Origin: Zoogloea sp.
GTDB taxonomy: Bacteria > Pseudomonadota > Gammaproteobacteria > Burkholderiales > Rhodocyclaceae
Reading direction: 5' to 3'
Assembly (NCBI RefSeq): GCF_028693495.1
Contig: NZ_JAQUVG010000001.1
Coordinates: forward strand, 49,633 to 113,632
Length of the DNA stretch: 64,000 nt
In this document: piece after piece, positions 37,350 to 46,200 of the stretch
Layout of the letters: every line of letters starts with the position of its first letter
Position numbering within the stretch: the stretch's first letter is position 1
Translations under genes and position numbers: made by a program
Notes under the pieces: generated by a model
What the model saw: the letters and a program-made list of their open reading frames with translations, nothing else
Told to the model about the DNA's origin: nothing
The model's database searches: none

Positions 37350-39082
37350 ACCCGGGCTCCGGTGGCGTGGAGGGCGGCGATGTAGCCGAAGGTCAGGGCG
37401 ATGCCGATGGTCCCGCCGGCGCCGTAGTAGGCACCCCGGGCGGGGCTGGCCACGCAGTTGCCGGCGCCGTAGAGACCCGGGATGGGCTTGCCGGCGCCAT
37501 CCAGGACCTGGGCCTTTTCGTTGATGGCCGGGCCGCCGTTGGTGTCCAGCGCACCCGGGGCGAGGATGAAGGCGTAGAAGGGGCCGTTCTCGTCGAGGGG
37601 GTGCATGGTCACGTTGGGCATCGGGTTGGCCGGCTGGGTGCTGCCCTTGCGCACCGGCGAGAACAGGGCCTGCCAGTCCTTGTCGTAGTCATGCACGCCC
37701 CGGTCGAATTCCGGATCCTTGCCCGCGCGGGCGTAACCGTTGAAACGGCTCACCGTTTCCGCCAGACGCTCGGCGAAGTTCGGGGTGAGGGTGAAGCCGG
37801 CGGTCTTGTCCTTGAGCTTTTCCAGGCGGGTGGCGATGTTGGCGGACAACTCGGCCAGGGTGGCACCCTCGATCATGAAGCGCGAGGCGCGCTTGTCTGC
37901 GGGAATCGGGAAGGCCCCGCCGAAAGCATCCAGGCTGCGCCCATCGAAGATCATGAACTGGAACTGGTTGGGGTATTCCTTGCGCTGGGTGTCGAAGACG
38001 AAGTGCGTGTTGGTGCGGTCGTTGTAGTTGATTTTTTCGTTGCAGATGCGCTGGCCGTACTTGTTCACCACGATCATCGAATCGCCGGGCAGCACGAAGG
38101 CACCCAGGCCGACGGCCCGGTTTTCCAGGGCTTCTTCCAGTACCACCTGGGTCCGCCAGGCGGTGCCCAGGGCACCCATCCGGGCGCCCGCGGTCGCGGC
38201 GATGGGGATGAAGTCGCCGGTGGAGCCGGGCATGGCACAGGCGCCGTAGATGCCCGGCTGATGCTGGCCGATCAGCTCGGTGTTGTGAGCATAGCCACCG
38301 GTGCCGAAGACCACACCCTTGCGGGCCTTGATGCGCACCCGCTTGCCGTTGTGATCGGCTTCGATGCCGACCACCCGTTCACCCTCCTTGATGACCCGGG
38401 TGACCCGGTGTTCCAGCAGGATCGGTGTGCCGCGGGCCGTCAGCCATTGTTCCATCTGGCTGGCGAGGCTCTTGCCACCACCGGCGGAGCTGGCGCCGAC
38501 CGAGGGCTCCAGGGCGCGGCCGCGGGGGACCTTGTTCTCGGGCAGGTGGTCGGCGTAGTCCGGGGCGTAGGTGTCCACAAACCACATCTTGAATTCGCGG
38601 AAATTGAGGGCCCCCAGCTTGGCCATGTGCTCGACCATCACCGAGCCGTTGTCGTAGAAGGCCTCGATGAGCTTGTAATCACCCGGAGTCAGGCCCAGGG
38701 TCGGGCTGTTCGGCGTGTATTCCCGCGGGAAGGCATAGCGGGCCAGGTAGCGCAGGCAGTCCGCCTTTTCATCCTGGATGCCCCGGGCCTTCAGGAACGG
38801 GTTGTTGGGAATCCAGGTGACCCCGCCGGACTTGCCGGTGGTGCCGCCCGGAAGGGGCATCTTTTCCACCAGGATGACCTTGGCGCCCTGGCCCACGGCG
38901 GTGACGGCCGCCGCACAGGCCGCAGCGCCGGAGCCGACACAGACCAGATCGGTTTCGTGGTCCCACTTGATTGGGGCAGCCTGGACCGTGGTGGACAGAC
39001 CGAGGGTGGCGAGGCCACCGGCAGCGGCGGCACCACGTTTGAGCAGGTCGCGACGGGCCTGCAGCTTGGGGCTGGAAGTCAT
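37346..39082 (-). CDS. Tat-exported FAD-dependent dehydrogenase (KstD/fumarate-reductase-like)
   Basis: ARRDLLKRGAAAAGGLATLGLSTTVQA twin-Arg signal; DLVCVGSGAAACAAAVTAVGQGAKVILVEK. Confidence 0.88.
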   Translation of the reverse strand: MTSSPKLQARRDLLKRGAAAAGGLATLGLSTTVQAAPIKWDHETDLVCVGSGAAACAAAVTAVGQGAKVILVEKMPLPGGTTGKSGGVTWIPNNPFLKARGIQDEKADCLRYLARYAFPREYTPNSPTLGLTPGDYKLIEAFYDNGSVMVEHMAKLGALNFREFKMWFVDTYAPDYADHLPENKVPRGRALEPSVGASSAGGGKSLASQMEQWLTARGTPILLEHRVTRVIKEGERVVGIEADHNGKRVRIKARKGVVFGTGGYAHNTELIGQHQPGIYGACAMPGSTGDFIPIAATAGARMGALGTAWRTQVVLEEALENRAVGLGAFVLPGDSMIVVNKYGQRICNEKINYNDRTNTHFVFDTQRKEYPNQFQFMIFDGRSLDAFGGAFPIPADKRASRFMIEGATLAELSANIATRLEKLKDKTAGFTLTPNFAERLAETVSRFNGYARAGKDPEFDRGVHDYDKDWQALFSPVRKGSTQPANPMPNVTMHPLDENGPFYAFILAPGALDTNGGPAINEKAQVLDGAGKPIPGLYGAGNCVASPARGAYYGAGGTIGIALTFGYIAALHATGARV

Positions 39083-39183
39083 TGATTCTCCTTTGGTACT
39101 GCCAAGGGGCCAGGGGCCCGAGTCTCCGGTTGGCGCGCTGTCCAGTGTTACCGGATCGGTGTGCTGCGCGTTCCCTTTTTTTA

Positions 39184-39203
39184 TTTACAACACGTGTTGT
39201 AAA
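39184..39203. promoter_or_regulatory. 20-bp perfect palindrome in divergent promoter, putative TetR operator
   Basis: TTTACAACACGTGTTGTAAA. Confidence 0.7.
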
Positions 39204-39233
39204 CTAGATCAAACCTTGTTCAAGAGTCAACCC

Positions 39234-39821
39234 ATGCCTGCCCTTGTGGATCACGAAAGTCGTCGTCAGCAGATTGCCCGAATTGCCACCACGATCATCT
39301 GCCGGGTGGGGCTGGATGCGGTGACCATGCGGCAGATTGCTGCTGAGGCTGGTTTCAGCACGACCATCGTCACCCACTACTTCGCCAACAAGAAGGAACT
39401 GCTGCTCTACACTTACCGTTCATCGGCGCTGGATGCCCAGGCCCGGATGGGTGAGGTGCTGGCGCTGGACCCCTGTGACCTGCAGGGCAGCGTGGAGGCC
39501 CTGCTGCCCCTGGATCCGGTGCGCCAGGGGGAGTGGAAGGTGTATTTCGCCTTCTGGCAGATGGCGCTGGTGGACCCGGATTTCGCCGCCGAGCAGCGGG
39601 CCCAGGCGGAGAATGCCCGGGCCATCCTGCGCCGGGTGCTGGAGGCCAGGGTACGGGCCGGCTGCTCGCCGATTGCCCTGGAGGCGGTGGACACGGTGGC
39701 CCGACGTCTGCTGGTACAGATCCTCGGTATCGCCATTCACTCCCTGTTCGACAGTCGCGACTGGGCGGAAAACGGACAAAAGGCCTACCTGGCCGAAGAA
39801 CTCGCAGCCCTCGGCTGCTGA
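39234..39821 (+). CDS. TetR/AcrR family transcriptional regulator
   Basis: RRQQIARIATTIICRVGLDAVTMRQIAAEAGFSTTIVTHYFANKKELLLYTYR; start ATG at 39234 rather than 38778. Confidence 0.92.
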   Translation: MPALVDHESRRQQIARIATTIICRVGLDAVTMRQIAAEAGFSTTIVTHYFANKKELLLYTYRSSALDAQARMGEVLALDPCDLQGSVEALLPLDPVRQGEWKVYFAFWQMALVDPDFAAEQRAQAENARAILRRVLEARVRAGCSPIALEAVDTVARRLLVQILGIAIHSLFDSRDWAENGQKAYLAEELAALGC

Positions 39822-39848
39822 ACAACACCACACGTATGGAGACAGATC

Positions 39849-40292
39849 ATGACTGACAAGACCGGGATGCCCTGGACCGACAACTACCTGCTGGGCTACA
39901 CCGCCATGGACGATACCCATCGGGAGTTCGTCGAGGTGGTGGACCGCATGCTGACCTGCCCCGATGCCGACCTGGCTGGCGCTCTGCGGGCGTTCATCGT
40001 TCATGCAGAGAAGCACTTTGCCGACGAGAAGGCCTGGATGGAGGCCAGCGAATTCCCGTCCACCGACTGCCACGTGGATGACCACACCGCTGTGCTGTCC
40101 TCCGCCTGGGAGGTGGAGCCCCTGGTGCAGGCCGGCAATTGCGCCATCGGCCGCGAATTTGCCATGGAGCTGGCCCGCTGGTTCCCCGGTCACGCGGATT
40201 ACCTGGATTCGGCCCTGGCCCACTGGCTGGTCAAGAAGAAGGCCGGCGGCAAACCGGTGGTGCTGCGCCGGAACGTGACCCTGGCGGATTAA
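39849..40292 (+). CDS. hemerythrin-like protein
   Basis: DDTHREFVEVVDRML...FIVHAEKHFADEKAWMEAS...CHVDDHTAVL: His/Glu pattern of hemerythrins. Confidence 0.82.
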   Translation: MTDKTGMPWTDNYLLGYTAMDDTHREFVEVVDRMLTCPDADLAGALRAFIVHAEKHFADEKAWMEASEFPSTDCHVDDHTAVLSSAWEVEPLVQAGNCAIGREFAMELARWFPGHADYLDSALAHWLVKKKAGGKPVVLRRNVTLAD

Positions 40293-42490
40293 AAACTGGC
40301 CCGCACGCTCAGGCGCAGGGTCCGTGGTTCCAGCGGGTGGACCAGCCGGCCGTCGATACCGCCGCCACAGCTGCCCGACAGGGTTTCGCTGCGGGTACAG
40401 GCGCCGCCCCAATACTCGATGTCGTTGGCCTTGCGGTCGAACAGATTGAGCACGTCCAGCGTCAGCTGAAGCCTGGGATCGATGCGATAGCCCAGTTTCA
40501 GGTTGGTCAGCAGGAAGGCCGAGGATTTTTCCTGGCCGGTTTCCTCCAGCGGATAGGCGCCCAGGTAGCGCAGGCGCACTCCGCCAAACCACTTGCCGCC
40601 GGGGTCGAGCGTGCCGCCAAGAGAGGCGCTCAGGGGAATGGCGTTGGGCACACGGGTGCCGCCCGTGTTGGCGCTGGCCTGCTTGAAGCGGGCGTAGGAA
40701 AGGGCGACATCCGCGTCGATGATCAGGCTCTGGGCGGCGGTGATGTAGTTGGACCATTCGAGGCCGTGGCGACGTGAGGCGCCTTTGGGCTCGGTGACCC
40801 CCTCGTCGCCGATGAAGACCAGCTCCGAGGCGAGGTCCATCTGCCACAGCGACAGGCCACTGCTCCAGCCCGGCAGCGGCATGGTGCGCATGCCGATTTC
40901 CGATCCCCGGGCCTTGACCAGCAGCGGAACCCGGCTGATCGCGCCGCCATCGACCGGGTTGACGGTGCTGGTCGCCCCGCGCGCATCGTTGCTGTGAAAG
41001 CCGTGCCCCCAGTTGGCGTAAAACTCGGTAGCGCCGAGCAGCGGAAAGGGGCCGAGCACAATGCCGAGCTTGGGGCTGGTCTGGCCGGCGCGTGTCTTGC
41101 CGCCGTTGCCCAGGTTGAATTCGCCGCCGGTAGCCGTGACCCTGGCGTCCACTTCGTCGTGCCGCAAGCCGACCGTGCTGCGCAGCCACGGTTGCCATTC
41201 GGTGCGGGCTTCGAGGAGAAGGCTGGCCGCTGTCTCGGTGATCTTGTCCTGCCGCACCGTGTCTGTGCGCAGCCTGTCCTCGGTGCGGTAAAGGCCGACC
41301 GAACGGATGCGGTCCTGGCGCAACTGAATGCCGGCGGTCAGCTCCGAATCCCTGAAAACCGGCCCGAGAAACCAGCTGCGACTGGCCTGGCCGCCCCAGA
41401 CGGTGCGCGCATCCGCCTGTTCGTGCTGATCACCCTGTAGGCCGTTGATGAAGCCCGAGGGGGCCGAAAACAGGTTCAGGCCGTAGTTGATGACGTAAAA
41501 GCCGGCCCTGCTTGCGCCGTCCTGGTCCGGGCGTGCCCATTCACCCGACAGGCTGTAACGATGGGTCTTGCCGCCGTCCCTGGGCGAGAGGGCGCCGTAG
41601 CGGCCGATTTCTCCGCTGTTGATGGCTCGCTGCGGCACATGCTCGGTGGCCGTCCAACTGGCCTCGTAGGCCATGGCGGTGAGGGAGAAACCCTTGGCTG
41701 CGGTGCCGTCGGAGAGGCGCAGCACGGCGTTGTGCTTTTTCAGGTTTTCCGGCTGCTGCCACGGGCCGTCGTTGCCGGCAAGCTCGAGCGCGCCGAGAAG
41801 TTGCAGGCCGCCACCGACTTCCCCGCTGCCTGCCGCCAGCGCACGGCGGTAGCCGTTCTGGCCGAGGCTGATGTCGACAAAGGGGCTGGCCAGCTGGCGT
41901 TGATAATCGATACGCGCGGCGCCGGTGGTGGCGAAATCCCCGTCCTCGGCGGCATAGACGCCCTTGCGGTATCTGAGGCTGCCAAGCAGTTCGGGGATCA
42001 GGAAATTCAGATCCATGTAGCCCTGCCCGTGAGCGTGGCTGACCATGTTCACGGGCATTCCCATGACCTGGGTGGAAAAGTCGCTGCCATGGTCGAGGTT
42101 GAAACCGCGCAGGAAATACTGGTTGGCCTTGCCGTCGCCCGAATGCTGGGTGACCACCATGCCGGGGATGGTTTCCATGACTTCAGCCGGCCGCAGCAGC
42201 GGGCGATTGGCCAGCTGTCTGGCGGTGACGGTGCCTTCGGTGGCCGAATCGGCAACGCCGATCAGATCCTGGCTGCGGGTGCTGACCGTGACCTCCTGCA
42301 GCGTCGGAACGCCCGCAGCTTGGGCGATGCCCGAGAGCGCACTGGCCACCAGGGCGGCAATGGCGGATGCGTTGCCGCGGGAAAGAGTAAGGACGGTGGC
42401 GGGCAAGGCGATTCTCCGTAGATGCAGTGCTTTGGCGTTGATCGTGCAGTGGCGGTTGGCTTTACGGTTTGTGCGCCTTGCCGGGTTCAA
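40289..42490 (-). CDS. TonB-dependent outer-membrane receptor
   Basis: Plug region (RPLLRPAEVMETIPGMVVTQHSGDGKANQYFLRGFNLDHGSDF), C-terminal LRLSVRASF; exact start uncertain. Confidence 0.88.
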   Translation of the reverse strand: MNPARRTNRKANRHCTINAKALHLRRIALPATVLTLSRGNASAIAALVASALSGIAQAAGVPTLQEVTVSTRSQDLIGVADSATEGTVTARQLANRPLLRPAEVMETIPGMVVTQHSGDGKANQYFLRGFNLDHGSDFSTQVMGMPVNMVSHAHGQGYMDLNFLIPELLGSLRYRKGVYAAEDGDFATTGAARIDYQRQLASPFVDISLGQNGYRRALAAGSGEVGGGLQLLGALELAGNDGPWQQPENLKKHNAVLRLSDGTAAKGFSLTAMAYEASWTATEHVPQRAINSGEIGRYGALSPRDGGKTHRYSLSGEWARPDQDGASRAGFYVINYGLNLFSAPSGFINGLQGDQHEQADARTVWGGQASRSWFLGPVFRDSELTAGIQLRQDRIRSVGLYRTEDRLRTDTVRQDKITETAASLLLEARTEWQPWLRSTVGLRHDEVDARVTATGGEFNLGNGGKTRAGQTSPKLGIVLGPFPLLGATEFYANWGHGFHSNDARGATSTVNPVDGGAISRVPLLVKARGSEIGMRTMPLPGWSSGLSLWQMDLASELVFIGDEGVTEPKGASRRHGLEWSNYITAAQSLIIDADVALSYARFKQASANTGGTRVPNAIPLSASLGGTLDPGGKWFGGVRLRYLGAYPLEETGQEKSSAFLLTNLKLGYRIDPRLQLTLDVLNLFDRKANDIEYWGGACTRSETLSGSCGGGIDGRLVHPLEPRTLRLSVRASF

Positions 42491-42794
42491 CCAGGATCAG
42501 CTGGCCGGTCTTCGGGTCGCGAAAGACTTCGCCGACCCGATCGAAGCCGGCGCCGGCCTGGCCCATGCCGTCGGCGGGGCGTTCGATGGACTGGCCCTTA
42601 TCTACGGGTTTCGGCGGGGCCAGCGCGCCCTGGGTGCTGGCCGCAAGCGCGGCGAGCAGGCCGCAGGCGAACACCAGCATCACGTCCACCAGATTGACCA
42701 GGCTGGCGCGGGGGTCTTCATCCCGGTCGTCGAAGCGGGCGTCGAGGCGCGAATACAGGCGCAGGCGCTTGCGCGGTGGCTGGGCGGATTTCAT
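42462..42794 (-). CDS. DUF2149 (ExbD-like) membrane protein
   Basis: DEDPRASLVNLVDVMLVFACGLLAALAAS; sits between ExbB-like and TonB receptor genes. Confidence 0.78.
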   Translation of the reverse strand: MKSAQPPRKRLRLYSRLDARFDDRDEDPRASLVNLVDVMLVFACGLLAALAASTQGALAPPKPVDKGQSIERPADGMGQAGAGFDRVGEVFRDPKTGQLILVEPGKAHKP

Positions 42795-43228
42795 TCGTCA
42801 CCCTCCAGGGCTTCAAGCATTTCTTCGTACCAGCGCCGCCGCAGCTTGCCGACCACGAGGCCACCGATGCCGGCGACGAGGCCCAGTACGGTGGCGTCGA
42901 AGGCGACCGTCACGGCGCTGGCAAGCTCGGACGGATTGCCCTGTCCCAGGGCGGCAAGGCCCGGTCCGAGGGGAATGATGGTGGCCATCAGGCCAAGCAT
43001 CGGCGGGATGCGGGCGAGCAGGTCGGCACGTTCAAGACGGTGGCGCGCAACACGCTGGATGAGCTGCAGATCGCCCGTTGCGGCGAGCCGCCTGAGGCCC
43101 CAGAAGCGCTCGCCGAAGGCCAGGCCGGCTTCGGCCAGGGCAATGGCGCAGGCCACGATGAGTGCGAAAAGAGCAGGGGTGAGCAGCCAGGTAACGGCCT
43201 GGTGCAGCCAGGAGAGAGCATCGTTCAT
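42791..43228 (-). CDS. MotA/TolQ/ExbB proton-channel family protein
   Basis: MLGLMATIIPLGPGLAALGQGNPSELASAVTVAFDATVLGLVAGIGGLVVGKLRRRWYEE. Confidence 0.85.
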   Translation of the reverse strand: MNDALSWLHQAVTWLLTPALFALIVACAIALAEAGLAFGERFWGLRRLAATGDLQLIQRVARHRLERADLLARIPPMLGLMATIIPLGPGLAALGQGNPSELASAVTVAFDATVLGLVAGIGGLVVGKLRRRWYEEMLEALEGDE

Positions 43229-46200
43229 CGGGGTTTTACCGGGTTGTTGCGGGTGGAGGAAAAGCGCCGGCCACTCCAGGCGAGGCCGAGCAGGAAAATC
43301 AGCGGGGCCAGCGACACTGCGGCCGGCGGGATGCCTGTCGCGGCGGGCGCCAGGCGGGGCTTGAGTTCGTAGTAGCGGTCGGGCGCGGGCGGCGGGGTGT
43401 CCGCGGGCGCTTCAGCGGGCGTGTCGACTTTTGCGCCGCCCTGCGCCGGGGCGGGGGCCGCCGGCGTGCGGCCCGATGCCGGCGTTATCAAAGGGGAGGC
43501 GGCCACCGGGGCCGCCGGTGCCAGGTTCGCTCCTTGGGCGCGGGCGAGGGTGACGCCCAGGGCTTCGGCATCGGCTGCATCGATCTGCGGTTTGAGCCAG
43601 TTCCACATGGGGTGATTGGGCGCTGCGTGACCACTGCCGGGCAGGCCGTTCCTGGCCACCAGCCGGGCCAGCTCGCCCCCCATCTGGCGGATGGTGGCTT
43701 CGTCGGCCTTCCAGAAACCCTTTTCGGCGGCGACCATGAAGATGGCCAGCATGTGGGCCTTCACGTGGGCGTTCTGGCCTTGCTCGAGAAAGCGCGGCAG
43801 ACCGAGCTTCTGCTTGTCGTCGAAGTAGGTTTCCTTGACCTCGTCCCAGGCCCATTGCTTGATCAGGTCGGGTCGGGTGACCTGCCAGCCCCACAGGTTT
43901 TCGAGAAACTCCTGGCCCATCGTGCGAGCGCCGGCGTAGCCGTGCTTCATCAGCGGCTTGAGCCAGGCCGGGTTGAGGTAGCGGCCGCGGAGCTCGGACA
44001 GCAGCGCGGTGGCCAGCGGTTCAACCTCCGGGTGCGCCGCATCGGCGTGCTGCAGGATCAGGGCTTCCGGCAGCCGGCCGGTGAGGGTTTCGATGCCGAC
44101 CGACATGCCACCGAGGTAGTCGAAGGCGTCGTTGTTGTCGAGCAGGCCATAGAGGTTGCTGGCCCGCCCGTGATAGCTGCGGGTGACGCCGGCCAGGGCC
44201 GTCTCGAAGGCCTGATGCGCTGCGTCGCCGCTGGCGTCGAGTCCATAGGCGTGGCCCATGCGCTTGAGGTAGATGCGGCCGAGTTCGTCGCGCTCTTTCC
44301 AGGCGCCGGATCTTTCGGCAAGGCGATTGACACCGGTGCTGTAGGCGCCCGGCGGGTCACCAAAAATACGTGTGGCCGCCGCACGTCCGGCTTCGGGCAG
44401 GCTGAGGCCGGCCTTGGCAAGGAGGTCGATGCGCTTCAGCCAGGCCGCGGCAACAAGGTTGTCAGCGAGGGGCTGACGGCCGTGCTCGATGCCCTTGCCA
44501 GCCGGGGCGAGGGCGGCGGCGAGCGCGTCCGTGAGGTCCGGGCGGATGTCGAGCAGGAGGTCGGCGGAGGCGGCAAGGGCCAGTAGGCCGGCGCGGTCCA
44601 CTTGGCGGAGCAGGTTGGGGTAAAGGTCGCGGAACAGGCCCGAGGTGGTGACGATCACGTCGCGCCGGGGCTTGCCGTCCAGCACGCGCACGTCGGTGAC
44701 GATGCCGCGGGCGTTCCATACCGGCTCGGTGCCCAGCAGCGAGAGGCAGAAGGCGACCATCGCGCCTTCGTCGCGCACCGCGTCGGAGGCCCACAGGATC
44801 ACCGCGTCGCTGTCGACGCCGGCGTCTTTCCTGCGCGGGCGGGCCGTGGCCTTGTCGGCCAGTGTGGCCCCCAGGGCATAGCCGAGGCGGGTGGGCAGCA
44901 GGTCGCCATCCACCGCATGAAAGTTGCGCCCGGTGGGCAGGGCGTCGGGTGAACGCAGTGGGTCGTTGCCCTTGCCCGGTGCCACGAAGCGTCCGGCAAG
45001 GCCAGCCAGCAGGCCTTCCATTTCGAGGCGCGGCGAGATCGCCAGCTTTTCGGCGATGGCCGCATCAAAGCCGTCGGCCACCTGGCTCATGGAGTCGGCC
45101 ATCAGCTTGAGGGATTCGGCACTCCAGTCCTGCCCGAAAACATGCAGGCCATGGGGCATGAATTTTTCCTGGAGCTTGGTGAGGTAGTGCCCGATCTCGT
45201 GGGCGAGGAGATCGTCGTCGGCGTCCTCGAAACCGATGCCGCGCACTTCGAGGACGTCGGCCATCGAGGCTTCCAGCTCGGCCTTCAGGTTGAGCGCGAT
45301 GACCTGCGTCCGCATGGTTGCGGCGGCCTGGGCCTTGAGGCTTTCGCTGTTGGCGGCTTCAAAACTTTCCACCACCTGACGCAGCTCCAGCAGCTTGTCG
45401 TAGAGGGGCGTGGCCGACAGCGGCGGGGTGAGGTGATCGACGATCACGGCGAGCCCCCGGCGCTTGGCCTGAATGCCTTCGCCCACGCCGTCCACGATGT
45501 AGGGGTAGACCCCGGGCAGGTCGGCGGCAATCAGGCTGGGGTAGTCGTCGGCAGTGAGTCCGACGGCTTTACCGGGCAGGAACTCGTAGGTGGAATGGCG
45601 GCCCAGATGGACCACGGCATCGGCACGAAAGCGGTCGCGAATCCAGTGATAGAAGGCCAGGTATTGATGCGGTGGCGCCACGCTGGTGTTGGCGTGCAGC
45701 AGCTCTTCATCCACCTCCCAGCCCCGTGGCGGCTGCGGGCCGACGAAGATCTTGCCAAACACGAGGCCCGGCACCAGCAGCTTGCCGTCGGCCACCATCA
45801 CCTTGCCCGGGGTGTGTCCCCAGCCCCGCAGGCCTTCAACGCCATGGCCGGCGAGGCGCCAGGCCAGGGACGACAGGCTGGAGCAGCGACGCCGGGGCTG
45901 ATCCGCCAGACAGTCCCGGTAGCCGGCTTCCAGCTCCTTCAGACCCGTGATGGTCTCCTGGCGCTTCGGGTGGTCGGCGCCTTCGGCGAGGTGGTGGAGC
46001 TCCTTCATGACCGATTCGACCCGCTTGCGGCCGACGCTGCGCTCCGCAACCTGCTCGGCTTCCAGCACTTCGGCGTGCAGCCGGCCCAGCGGGCCGGACA
46101 CCATCTCGCCCTGCACCCGCTCGGGCAGGGCGGCAAACCAGTGGCGGTAGTCGGCGGCGCTCACGCTGTTCACGTCCCGCGCCAGCTCGTGCAGGGCGGT

